From: Pratylenchus scribneri
Taxonomy: Eukaryota; Nematoda; Chromadorea; Rhabditida; Pratylenchidae
Length of the DNA: 64,000 bases
Assembly: GCA_030063045.1 (NCBI GenBank)
Contig: JAQSEB010000173.1
Span: 744,001 to 808,000, forward strand
Reading direction: 5' to 3'
Shown here: positions 1-9,734 of the stretch, piece after piece
How positions within the stretch are numbered: the stretch's first letter is position 1
Layout: the number at the start of each line of letters is the position of its first letter
Position numbers and translations under genes: made by a program
The notes under the pieces: generated by a model
The model's input: the letters and a program-made list of their open reading frames with translations, nothing else
Databases searched by the model: none
Told to the model about the DNA's origin: nothing

Positions 1-90
1 ATGGATGATGAAGTTCGTTCTAAAAAGCGACGGCTTTCTTCGATGGCTGATCAAATTGAGAAAATGAAGGATATTTTTGGACACAAATAA
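1..90 (+). CDS. 3' end of an unidentified gene (partial)
   Basis: Frame 1 is open from the first base and stops at TAA (88-90), giving 29 residues that begin MDDEVRSKKRRLSSMADQ. The stretch is rich in Lys and Arg (SKKRR could be a nuclear localisation signal) and ends in a short charged, helix-prone tail. The rest of the gene lies off the left edge, so the ATG at base 1 may be an internal Met of a terminal exon. No family is recognised. AT-rich sequence follows, as expected of a 3' untranslated region. Confidence 0.35.
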   Translation: MDDEVRSKKRRLSSMADQIEKMKDIFGHK

Positions 91-636
91 GCAGATAATG
101 AAGAATAAAGAAAGAAGATATCTTTGATAATGATACATGCATCCGATCTCTTTATTATTTATTCTATTTAAATCGCCAACATTTCAAATTACCTTAAATA
201 GAGACATAAAATGTATAAACTTGTGATAGTTATGGGTTTTATGGATGGCCAAGGAAGTCAAAAAATTGACAAAAACCTTGTAAAGAAAAATGGTGTTTTT
301 AATGGATTTTTAATGTGTGACCAATTTGATATTTTTAATAGTGATGCTAATAATGGTGGAGTGAAAATTGGACTAGGGTCTCGGGATGGGAAGACACATT
401 ATTTTCTACTAGATTAGACAAAAATGAATTTAAAATTCACATGTTTTGTAACTGGTTTTAAAGTTTTTAAATTCCAAAACATTAAATCCAAATCTAATTG
501 GTTTTTTTAATTTAATCCCTGTAAATTGGCGAAAACCGGTTTGGTTGTCCTTTAAACAATTTTTTAGGCGAAAAGTGCCAGAAGTATAAGTTTTTAGCAC
601 AACATCAGAATATTTATTCAATTAAATATTTAAATA
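91..636. other. AT-rich intergenic stretch
   Basis: No supported gene. A 68-codon open frame at 211-417 has no recognisable domain or splice context and may be 3' untranslated sequence of the gene at the left edge. Confidence 0.4.
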
Positions 637-789
637 AAATAACTAGCCCCTGCGGGGCTCTTTTCCCTTGAGATCATTTGGGCTTATTCATTTTTAGAAT
701 CCCTGCGGGATTTCACTGAGTCTAGCCTTCTTTAGACTATTTGAGTGACTCGGAGGGAATTGATCTATTTTCGCAAGGGTTTGATCCAT

Positions 790-1068
790 CTTCGCCCCTT
801 CAGGGCTCAGAGGGGGGGGGGGGTATCTCCATCTTCGCCCCTTCGGGGCTCAGGGGGTTATCTCCATCTTCGCCCCTTCGGGGCTCAGGGGGGTTATCTC
901 CACCTTCGCCCCTTCGGGGCTCAGGGGGGTTATCTCCACCTTCGCCCCTTCGGGGCTCAGGGGGGTTATCTCCACCTTCGCCCCTTCGGGGCTCATGGGG
1001 GTTATCTCCATCTTCGCCCCTTCGGGGCTCAGGGGGGGTTAACTCCACCTTCGCCCCTTCGGGGCTCA
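790..1068 (+). repeat. Hairpin-unit array 1 (8 units)
   Basis: Eight direct units of about 35 bp. Each contains the self-complementary core GCCCCTTCGGGGC followed by CTCAGGGGGG and TTATCTCCA. The first unit has a mismatched core (TTCAGGG). G-runs on the plus strand recur about every 35 bp, so both cruciform and G-quadruplex structures are conceivable. Confidence 0.85.
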
Positions 1069-1878
1069 ATGGGGTGTCCTTCGGCTCATTTCCCGCCTTA
1101 ATCCCTCCATTTTAACCCTTAATCCCTCTTAATCCCCCTTTATCCGGCTATATCCCGCGCACCTTTAGGTTACGTCAAAAACCATTATCATATTCGGCTT
1201 CGCCGACCTCGATTACCCTATAACTGACTATTTTTGTGAAAATTTTGAAAAAATCCGTTCCGCGGTTTGGCCACGGTAACTCGCGCACCGCTTCGCGGAT
1301 CCCGAAATAAACTTGATATTCGGAATCCCCGACCCAGATTACCCCATAAACGACTATTTTTATGAAAATTTTTAAAAATCCGCTCCGCGGTTTACACCGC
1401 GGTAACTCGCGCACCGCTTCGCGGATCTCGAAAAAATTTTCATATTCGGGATCCACGACCTCGATTACCCATTCCCCAGTGTTTATCTCGAAAAAAATTT
1501 TTTGAAAAGAGAAGGGTCCCCCCTATGGGTCTCAAAAATACCGTTTTTTGGCCATAACTCCGCGCGGAGTGAAAATTTTGAAAAAATAACATTTTTGCGC
1601 CATATCTACACAAGGTCAAGATATGGTTTGCACCAAACCGCTAGTCGATACGACCATTCTGAATCGAGATATTTGAAATAATTCCCGCGTTTACCCACCT
1701 TATTTTCTAGTAATAATAACTAGCCCCTGCGGGGCTCTCTTGCCTTAAGATATGTAGATTTATGCTTGGGAAACTTCGTTTTTGGAATCCCTGCGGGATT
1801 TCACTGAGTCTAGCCTACTTTAGACTATTTGAATGGCTCGGAGGGAAGTGATCTATTTTCGAAGGGGTTTGTTTTTAC

Positions 1879-2186
1879 ATCTTCGCCCCTTCGGGGTTCA
1901 GGGGGTTATCTCCATTTTCGCCCCTTCGGGGCTCAGGGAGGCTATCTCCATCTTCGCCCCTTCGGGGCTCAGGGGGTTATCTCCATTTTCGCCCCTTCGG
2001 GGCTCAGGGGTGTTATCTCCATCTTCGCCCCTTCGGTACTCAGGGGGGTTATCTCCATCTTCGCCCCTTCGGGGCTCAGGGGGGTTATCTCCACCTTCGC
2101 CCCTTCGGGGCTCAGGGGGGTTATCTCCATCTTCGCCCCTTCGGGGCTCAGGGGGGTTATCTCCACCTTCGCCCCTTCGGGGCTCA
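1879..2186 (+). repeat. Hairpin-unit array 2 (9 units)
   Basis: Nine units of the same roughly 35 bp repeat. Units 1 and 5 carry core substitutions (GGGGTTC, GGTACTC); the later units are nearly uniform, alternating CCATCTTC and CCACCTTC variants, consistent with recent local amplification. Confidence 0.85.
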
Positions 2187-2997
2187 ATGGGGCGGCCTAC
2201 GGCCCATTTCCCACCTTAATCCCACCATTATGACACTTAATCCCTCTTAATCCCCCTTTATCCGGCTTAATCTCGCGCACCTTTAGGTTTCGTAAAAAAC
2301 CGTTATCATTTTCGTGATCCCCGACCCCGATTACCCCATATATGACTATTTTTGTGAAAATTTTGAAAAAACCGCTCCGCGGTTTACACCGCGGTAACTC
2401 GCGCACCGCTTCGCGGATCGCGAAAAAATTTCGATATTCGTGATCCCTGACCTCGATAACCCCATATAGGACTATTTTTGTGAAAATTTTGAAAAAACCG
2501 CTCCGCGGTTTACACCGCGGTAACTCGCGCACCGCTTCGCGGATCTCGAAAAAATTTTCATATTCGGGATCCACGACCTCGATTACCCATTCCCCAGTGT
2601 TTATCTCGAAAAAAATTTTTTGAAAAGAGAAGGGTCCCCCCTATGGGTCTCAAAAATACCGTTTTTTGGCCATAACTCCGCGCGGAGTGAAAATTTTGAA
2701 AAAATAACATTTTTGCGCCATATCTACACAAGGTCAAGATATGGTTTGCACCAAACCGCTAGTCGATACGACCATTCTGAATCGAGATATTTGAAATAAT
2801 TCCCGCGTTTACCCACCTTATTTTCTAGTAATAATAACTAGCGCCTGCGGCGCTCTCTTGCCTTGAGATATGTGGATCTGTGCTTGGGACACTTCGTTTT
2901 TGGAATCCCTGCGGGATTTCACTGAGTCTAGCCTAATTAGACTATTTGAATGTCTCAGAGGGAAGTGATCTATTTTCAAATGGATCGGGGGTTATCT

Positions 2998-3386
2998 CCA
3001 CCTTCGCCCCTTCGGGGCTCAGGGGGGTTATCTCCATTTTCTCCCCTTCGGGGCTCAGGAGGGTTATCTCCACTTTCGCCCCTTCGGGGCTCAGGGGGGT
3101 TATCTCCATTTTCTCCCCTTCGGGGCTCAGGGGTGTTATCTCCATCTTCGCCCCTTCGGGGCTCAGGGGTGTTATCTCCATCTTCGCCCCTTCGGGGCTC
3201 AGGGGGTTATCTCCATCCTCGCCCCTTCGGGGCTCAGGGGGTGTTTGTTTCCATCTTCGCCCCTTCGGGGCTCAGGGGGGTTTGTTTCCATCTTCGCCCC
3301 TTCGGGGCTCAGGGGGGTTTTCTACATCTTCGCCCCTTCGGGGCTCAGGGTGGTTATCTCCACCTTCGCCCCTTCGGGGCTCAGTG
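2998..3386 (+). repeat. Hairpin-unit array 3 (11 units)
   Basis: Eleven units. Units 2 and 4 have CTCCCC in place of CGCCCC, and units 8-9 have a TTTGTTTCCA spacer instead of TTATCTCCA. Unit number differs between all three arrays (8, 9, 11), so arrays change size independently of the larger repeat. Confidence 0.85.
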
Positions 3387-4140
3387 GGTGGCCTTCGGCC
3401 CTTTTCCCGCCTTAATCCCATCATTTTGACCTTTAATCCGGCTTAATCCCTCTTAATCCCCCTATATCCGGCTATATACCGGCCATCTACCGGGCCTCCG
3501 GCCCAGCCCACGTGCCTTCGGCACCTTTCCCCTTCACTTCCGATCCTTTTCCCACCTTAATCCTATCATTTTTACCCTTAATCCCTCTTAATCCCCCTTT
3601 ATCCGGCTTAATCCCGCTCACCTTTAAGTTTCGTTCAAAACGGATATGATATTCGTGATCCCCGACCTCGATTACCCCATAAATGACTATTTTTGTGAAA
3701 ATTTTGAAAAAACCGCTCCGCGGTTTACACCGCGGTAACTCGCGCACCGCTTCGCGGATCTCGAAAAAAATTTCATATTCGGCTTCGCCGACCTCGATTA
3801 CCCATTCCCCAATGTTTATCTCGAAAAAAATTTTTTGAAAAGAGAAGGGTCCCCCCTATGGGTGTGAAAAAAACCGTTTTCCGCGCGGAGCTCCGCGCGG
3901 AGTGAGTTTGGAAACTTCTCTATAGTTTTCGCCAAATCTACACAAGGTCAAGATATGGTTTGCACCAAACCGCTTGTCGATACGACCATTTTGAATTGAG
4001 ATATTTGAAAGAATTCCCGCGTCTACCCACCTTATTTTCTAGTAATAATAATAAATAACAAATTGGTAAAATTATCAATCAATTAAAAATCAATTCCATC
4101 AAGTCATTTTCCCTTTTTTTCCACAATATTTCATAGTCCA

Positions 4141-6059
4141 TCATAGAAGGTATTTATTGGGTATTTTGGCCGGTGCCTCCCTCTCAATCCCTTCTCTCCC
4201 ATCATCATGTCGCACCAACATATCGGCCATTTGTTCACGTAACCACGGCAATGCCCTCAATGGTAGCAATAACCATCGCTTAGTTGAATTATTCTCAATA
4301 GTCAATTTGGATGCCGAAAGTAGAATGCACAATTCCGGTTTGATATCCGATCTGCTGCCCTCATTTGGAAAAAATAACAATTCCAACTGGAATTTGTGGA
4401 TTTGGCCCATCACTTCAGCAGTTCGCAGTTTCAATAAACGCTTGGATTGATGTCGATTGCCTAAAAATATAAATTTTATTGTCTGTTTTAGTTAGTTTTT
4501 GAATTAGTACTCCCAACTTAATCTTATATAAATTTAATAAAATAATGTTTTAATATAAAAATGACCAAAATTTGGAAAACTTAAAGAGTCCAAAAAATTT
4601 TACAAATTTTTCTAAGCAAAAATTAAAAGTTCAATGTCATCAAAAAAAAACCAAAACCAAGCTTTAAACCGAGTTTACTTGCGAAACTAACAATACTTTC
4701 CTAACTTTTTATTTTTGACTTTTATATAAACCAATCAATGACCAATTCATGCTTAACTCATCGATCGAGAAGGTCGATTAAGCCTCGAAAAAATTCTGAT
4801 TTTTCGACTATAGGGATAAATTTTTTTAGAAGAGATTTTGCGTACTTTAATAAATACCTTGAAGTAACCTTTGATCAAAATTTTTCGTCGCCAATTCCAA
4901 GATGAGCTCATCCAAAGCACGCACGAAGGCATAGGCATCATTTGGAAATAGAATATTAAAATTAACAAACATGGATAGGTACAAATTCTGAAATTTACAA
5001 TTAATTATTTTTAATAATTATTGAAGTAATACGTGAAGTTTTGAGCTGATATAGAAGATTTTATGACCGCTTTTGCCCTTTTCCAATCGGATTTTTAGAT
5101 GTGTTCCTTTGGATTTATTCAACCGAACATAATCTTTTAGGATGTCGGCATCCGGGACCGAAATTGCGGTTGTTCGAATTTTGTGTTGTTCTTTTTGTTC
5201 CATCGCAGCATTTGTTGTTGGTATTTTCGACAATGGATTGTGGGAAGAAGAGTTTGCATTTTCATCAGGAAGAGAAGATGAGTTTGCGCTCTCATTTGCT
5301 GAGAATAAGTTATAAGGTATTGTGCCGTTTGGGTACGCTTTTGATAGTGAAGGGTCGGTCGCCCTGTGGGTCATCAGGTTTAGGGTCATAAGGGGATAGG
5401 TTACGGATATGATGAAGTGAAAATCATCTCATGTTACCCCTAAATCCTAACCAAGGGCGTAGCCAGGGGGGGCTGGGGGGGGGGGGCTATAGCCCCTCCC
5501 GAAATCCAAAGAAAGGGGAAAAATTGGCAATTTTTCTTTAAAGATTATACTAAATATCAAAAAAATTTCGCGCTCGCGCCTATCGGCGCTCGCAATTTCT
5601 GATTTTTTGTACCCCAAAAAAATTTTTCCCCTGTTAGCCCCTCCCGAAAAAAAATTCTGGCTACGCCTTTGATCCTAACCCCCTACCCTTCCCACGAAAA
5701 AAAGTGGACCCAAACGGCAAAAGTACCAGTTTTAACTTTATTTAGGTTTGGAAGAAGATTTCGTACTTTCATTTGGAAGAGAAGATGAGTTTTCACTTTC
5801 ATTAGCCAGAGGAGAGTTTTCGCCACCATCCGCCGGTGAATTTTGGCTCTGATCAACAGAAAATGATGAGTTTGCGCTCTCATTTACTAAATGAGTTTTT
5901 AATTTAATTACGTAATGAAAAAAATTTTGTACTTTCATTTGGAAGAGAAGATGAGTTTTCACTTTCATCATCCGCTGGAGAAGAATTTGGGCTATCATCG
6001 GCTGGAAGAGGATGGATGCCATCATTTCTGGTGCTGTTGTATTGATAGCGCTGGCAAAG
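4141..6059 (-). CDS. Five-exon gene, duplicated Ser/Asn/Glu exons, weak PUR-like C-terminus
   Basis: Five minus-strand exons join in phase: 6059-5933, 5886-5767, 5298-5033, 4987-4858, 4460-4141 (TGA stop), giving about 320 residues. Acceptors are strong (TTTTTTTCAG, TTTCAG, TTTTTAG). The first three exons carry repeats of the type NESENSSSLPNE, a disordered acidic/Ser-rich region. From VPDADILKDYVRL onward the sequence is globular, with alternating strands and helices such as LFPNDAYAFVRALDELI and LLLPLRALPWLREQMADML. That strand-strand-helix pattern recalls PUR-type nucleic-acid-binding repeats, but the resemblance is weak and no function is assigned. The true start is upstream; a candidate earlier exon is listed separately. 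The first intron boundaries are all phase 1 around the duplicated motif. A hAT MITE lies in the intron between 5299 and 5766. Confidence 0.6.
5452..5671. mobile_element. hAT-type MITE, 220 bp
   Basis: Inverted ends CAAGGGCGTAGCCAG and CTGGCTACGCCTTTG (one mismatch) are flanked by perfect 8 bp duplications ATCCTAAC at 5444-5451 and 5672-5679. An 8 bp duplication with CA...TG ends is typical of the hAT superfamily. The interior has a G-run, two copies of AGCCCCTCCCGAAA and no coding capacity. It sits in an intron of the minus-strand gene. Confidence 0.85.
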
Positions 6060-6172
6060 CTGAAAAAAATGAATTATGTTTCATTTTTTCATGGCTTTGA
6101 GAATGTTTTTATGTATAATTTTTTCACAAAAATTTTATATCGGCACTGGCATATTTGGTAATGTTAATTCAC

Positions 6173-6376
6173 TGATCCATTTTTAAGTGGTTTTCTTTTG
6201 TAATTTTTTAACTTTAAATCATTTAATTTATCGAAAAATAATCCATAATTCAATTCATATCTTCCCGAACCTTTTGATCTTGAAACGGAAATTGGTAACG
6301 GAACAGGCAATAATTCGTATATTGCTGTTGGATTTGCAAACATTGGCCACCAAATATTGTGGATGAACTGCGCCAA
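6173..6376 (-). CDS. Candidate upstream exon of the 4.1-6.1 kb minus-strand gene
   Basis: An open minus-strand frame from 6376 reads through FFDKLNDLKLKNYKRKPL to a TCA|GTGAAT donor at 6173. Phase 0 matches the acceptor of the next exon at 6059, leaving an intron of about 110 bp; without splicing it meets TAA a few bases later. Its right edge abuts a MITE that begins at 6413, so the 5' end of the gene may have been replaced or pushed upstream. Composition is coding-like but no domain is recognised. Confidence 0.3.
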
Positions 6377-6412
6377 CAGTTTGATGAGAATATTTTGCTG
6401 CTTGCTTTATTA

Positions 6413-6825
6413 TGCTAGTCCCACAATGAAGCGCGCTCACCGCGTCCGTGTCAAGCGTTGCGTGTCAAGCGTCCGGGCCTATTTTCTCCTTAATTAATGT
6501 GGGAGCAAAAAATTGATATTGACACGGACGCGCAATGCGCAGCGCAGCGCTCAACACTCGACACGCAGAATGATTTGCTCCCACAATGCAAGGAGAAAAG
6601 TGTTGCGCGTCCGCGTTTTTCAAACTTTTTTTGAAACGATCCGTGTCAAGCGTCCGTGTCGAGCGTTGAGCGTCGGGGTGCATTGTGGGAGCATCTGCGT
6701 GTCAAGCGTCCGTGTCAAGCGCTGCGCTCCGTGCCACGCAACGTGCCGCGGACGCACTCACTGTGGGAGCAAAACGCGGACGCTTGACACGGACGCTTGA
6801 CACGTCGTCCATTGTGGGACTAGCA
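6413..6825. mobile_element. TTA-flanked MITE built of GACACGGACGC modules, 413 bp
   Basis: Ends TGCTAGTCCCACAATG and CATTGTGGGACTAGCA are exact inverted repeats of 16 bp, flanked by TTA on both sides (6410-6412, 6826-6828). A 3 bp TTA/TWA duplication is the pattern of PIF/Harbinger elements. The interior holds many copies of GCGTCCGTGTC/GACACGGACGC in both orientations and four internal copies of the CCCACAATG/CATTGTGGG end motif. Unlike the flanks it is GC-rich. No transposase is encoded. Confidence 0.75.
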
Positions 6826-6977
6826 TTAGCGGAGCGGAATATTTGATAAAAGTAATGATGACGTGTGTAAAGAAGCATTTTCTGGCTAAAAATGCTTAAC
6901 TTTTAGCTGTTCGATATTCATTAAAAATTAAGAATTAAATTGAAAGGTCTCATTTTTATTAGGCCTTAAGCCCTGAC

Positions 6978-7487
6978 CGTGTTGAGCATTTCAAAATTTG
7001 CTCGTACTCGTACTCGTACCTCGTACTGCCCTTTTTGGATGGCTCGTACTCGTACTCGTACTTTCATACCACCCTTTTTTGGGCCTCGTATCTCGTACCT
7101 CGTACTTTCTCGTACTTACTTGAAATCAAAAATTACGACTTTTTGAAATAAATTTTTATTTTTTAATCAAAAATAGATATATTTTTGTCAAAATTGATAT
7201 ATTTTTGTCAAAATAGAGACTTTTTTGTTGAATTGCATAGATATGGAACAAATTTTTGCAAATTTTTTACTAAAAAGTTCAATTTTCTTCTAAAATTTTG
7301 ACTTTATATCGTACTTTTATCGTACTTTTTGGTACGACTAAGTACGAGGAAAAATCGGCTCGTATTCGTACCTTGTACTGGCCATCTCAAATCGCTCGTA
7401 CTCGTACTCGTATTTCGTAGTACGAGTACGAGTACGAGTACGAGGTACGAGTACGGGTACGAGTACGAGTACGAGTGCTCAACACTG
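6978..7487. mobile_element. hAT-type MITE with CTCGTAC subterminal repeats, 510 bp
   Basis: Perfect 8 bp duplications GCCCTGAC at 6970-6977 and 7488-7495 flank ends CGTGTTGAGCA and TGCTCAACACTG (one base missing at the left end). Inside each end are runs of CTCGTACTCGTAC and the complement, about ten copies per side. The centre is AT-rich with ATATTTTTGTCAAAAT repeats. Clustered subterminal motifs are the usual transposase-binding architecture of hAT elements. Confidence 0.85.
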
Positions 7488-7734
7488 GCCCTGACTCTTG
7501 ATCTGCTGATTGATGCTAATGAATATTGAATAGTGTTGGAAAATCGTACGGGAATAAATTTAGTGATTTTGTTAAAAAAAAATGAGATCTACTCTTCTCT
7601 CTACATTAAACTTTCGACCTTTTTGCATTTGAGAAAAGGTTTTTTTGCCAAAAGATTGGGGTTGTTCGTTCTTTTGCCGAGAGATGGGTTTTTTGATTAT
7701 TTTAACTTTTTTTGCTTCATATTAGAAATTAGAC

Positions 7735-7935
7735 CCTCAAATCTTTTACCCGTTTTATAGAGCTCATCGAGATGCATCGATTGATGTATAATTTGTGAAG
7801 ATTTGGCCAAAATTCAAAATATTAAACCGTTCAAAATTATTTTTGCTTTATAACTTTTTGGTTTTAAACCAAACCCCGACAAACTATACATCAATCTACG
7901 CGATTCGATGAGCTCTGTAAAATGGGTTTAAAGTT
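7735..7935. repeat. Foldback repeat copy 1 (GATGCATCGATTG family)
   Basis: Left arm CCCGTTTTATAGAGCTCATC..GATGTATAATTTGT pairs with the right arm CAAACTATACATCAATC..GATGAGCTCTGTAAAATGGG. The loop contains a second inverted pair. No clear target duplication was found. Confidence 0.6.
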
Positions 7936-8160
7936 TGTGGGTCTTGGATCAAGCACAAAAAGTTATAATCATAATCAAAAAGTTGATTTAAGGACAAAGA
8001 ATCCGATTTTAAGGACAAAAAACCGCGCCCAGCGCCCACCCATATATATAATATTGAGATCAGATTATTTATAAGCTAGCTAATCTATCTAATTAAATAA
8101 TCATTAAAAAATTAAGCAACATCAAATAAAATAAAAAGAACTATTCGCGACTATCTATAA

Positions 8161-9722
8161 ATGGCACATATTGGCATTTATTTGAATGGAAGTGGAAAAG
8201 TATTGCGTGCCTCGATCAACACTGGTTCTGTGGTTTCTTGGTGCCAACAAAGTTTGGTCGACGAATTGGGCTTGAAAATTGTTCCACTCGAGAAGCCAAC
8301 GAAGGTTTTTTTTAATTTTATATAAAATTAAATGGGTGCGAATTTTTTGCCGAGACATTTGCATACTTTTGCCGAAAGCTTAATAACTTTTAGGCCCGGG
8401 CCCTATAAACCTTATACCATTCGATAGAGCTCTTCAAGATGCATCGCTTGGTCTATAGATTGTTGGGGTTTAAATCAAAACCAGAAAAGTTATAAACCAA
8501 AAACGAAAATAGGGTTTAAACGGTTTAATATCTTGAATTTTGCCAAAAACCATGATAAATTATATATCAAACGATGCATCTAGAAGTGATCTATAAAATG
8601 GGTTAAGGCTTGGTGCTCTACGATAAAAGATCAATCACTAAAAATACCGATCTCTCGGCAAAAAAAAATGTCGGTACTACATAACTGGGCGACCGACGGA
8701 CCAACTGAGCGCCGTGGCTTGTAGCTAATTAAGGGCTAAACTGATATTGATGATTTTGATATCAAATTAAAGAGCGCACTTTTGGCTATCGATAGATATA
8801 AAATTTATTTGGTTTGGTTCAGATCAGAACTGGCAGAGTTGTACTTAAAAAACCATTAAATAAGACTAGCATTATAAAATTGGAAATTTTTCAGGGTTTT
8901 TCGAACACAATTCCATCAAATCTTAACCAATCCAAATAAATTTTTTATCTATCGATAGCCAGAAATGCGCTCTTTAATTTGATATCAAATTCATCAATAT
9001 CGGTTCAGCCTTTAATTAGTAACAAGCGATGGCGCTAGGAGTGTCCCAAAAATTGCCCATCTTCTCTATAATATGCAATTTCCAACTCTCATTCAGGGAT
9101 TATCAATGAAGGGCGACATCCAATTGTTGGGCACCGTGACCACAACGGTTCAGCTGAAGGGTTTGCGTCTCGACGATTTCAAACTCATGGTGGCCAAATA
9201 TTCGCAACCAATCCCAATGGTAATTATTCTTGTTTTTATAGAGGTTAATTAAGTGAAATAATTTATTTGTCGAAAAAATTATTGAAAATGTCGAAAAAAC
9301 GATGCATCGATTGGTATATAATTTGACATGGTTTAATTGGTTTTGAACCAAAACCCACAAAATGGTTTAAGTGGTTTAAAACTCTTAGTTTTTGATCAAA
9401 ACATGATAAAATATATACCAATCGACGCGTCTTGAAGAGATCTATCAATTGGGTATAAGGTTTGAGGGTCTAGGACAAATCACTGAACCGGTAGACGACA
9501 AATTAAATACCATCATTTTTGTAAATTATTACATTTTTTGAAGTCAATTTTCCTTTTTAGATTTGTCTCGGCACGGATTTTCTCTTCAAATTTCACACCA
9601 ACTTTGCAATCGACTTCGGGAAGAAAAGTTTTGTGTTGAACGGAATGGATAATTGGTTTTTGGAAGTTGGTGAAGAGGAAGAGAAGTCCCAAGTGCCAAG
9701 CATTCTTCAGCTCCATGAGGAG
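8161..9722 (+). CDS. Retropepsin-fold (DDI1-like) protein with Asn for catalytic Asp
   Basis: Three exons join in phase 0: 8161-8304, 9097-9219, 9561-9722, giving 143 residues. Acceptors are CTCATTCAG and CCTTTTTAG. Exon 1 reads VLRASINTGSVVSWC, matching the retropepsin active-site loop (hydrophobic-D-T-G-A/S) but with Asn instead of Asp at about residue 20. Exon 3 begins ICLGTDFLFKF and continues IDFGKKSFVL, matching the conserved ILG(T/M)DFL-IDF strand of these proteins. Length fits a single retropepsin domain. A TAA lies directly before the ATG. The end is uncertain: a splice to 9996 would place TGA first, and an acceptor at 10022 would add about 32 residues. Asp-to-Asn should abolish peptidase activity in the normal dimer. 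Inverted-repeat elements fill the first and last introns. It may be a host gene or a fragment of a retroelement. Confidence 0.65.
8385..8625. repeat. Foldback repeat copy 2 (GATGCATCG family)
   Basis: Left arm GATAGAGCTCTTCAAGATGC and right arm GATGCATCTAGAAGTGATCT are imperfect inverted repeats, with the shared end CTATAAAATGGGTTAAGG. It resembles the copies at 7735 and 9290 and lies in intron 1 of the retropepsin-like gene. Confidence 0.5.
8690..9062. mobile_element. Inverted-repeat element in intron 1 of the retropepsin-like gene
   Basis: Long arms pair across an AT-rich centre. The left arm has GATATCAAATTAAAGAGCGC and GGCTATCGATAGAT; the right arm has the complements. Similarity extends outward to AGCGCC and a possible GGGC terminus on each side. 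No transposase frame or convincing target duplication is visible. It is a non-autonomous foldback of unknown superfamily. Confidence 0.65.
9290..9475. repeat. Foldback repeat copy 3 (GATGCATCG family)
   Basis: Left arm GATGCATCGATTGGTATATA pairs with TATATACCAATCGACGCGTC on the right, followed by GATCTATCAATTGGGTATAA. It lies in intron 2 of the retropepsin-like gene. Confidence 0.6.
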
Positions 9723-9734
9723 GTGAATTTTTGG

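Larger units (their letters stand above)
637..4046 (+). repeat. Three-copy macrosatellite (about 1.1 kb unit)
   Basis: Three tandem direct copies start near 637, 1712 and 2831. Each opens with ACTAGCCCCTGCGGGGCTC (or GCGCC/GGCGC in copy 3, where both hairpin arms changed together) and ends with TTTTCTAGTAATAATAA. Within each copy the order is: opening hairpin, a second CCCTGCGGGATTTCAC hairpin, a short-repeat hairpin array, a run of TTAATCCC/TATCCGG modules, one or two modules with GCGGTTTACACCGC and CGCACCGCTTCGCGG palindromes, and a conserved tail including GGTTTGCACCAAACC. Copies 2 and 3 are nearly identical in the tail; copy 1 is more diverged at its left edge. Open frames inside are by-products of the repeats. 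Confidence 0.85.

Noticed and set aside
211..417. 68-codon open frame after the left-edge gene
   Set aside because: No domain, no signal peptide, no splice or promoter context; likely untranslated sequence.
741..3446. Long overlapping frames on both strands rich in GLSPSSPLRGSGG or MEITPLSPEGAK repeats
   Set aside because: They arise from the 35 bp hairpin-unit arrays and are open on both strands simultaneously, as expected for a palindromic repeat.
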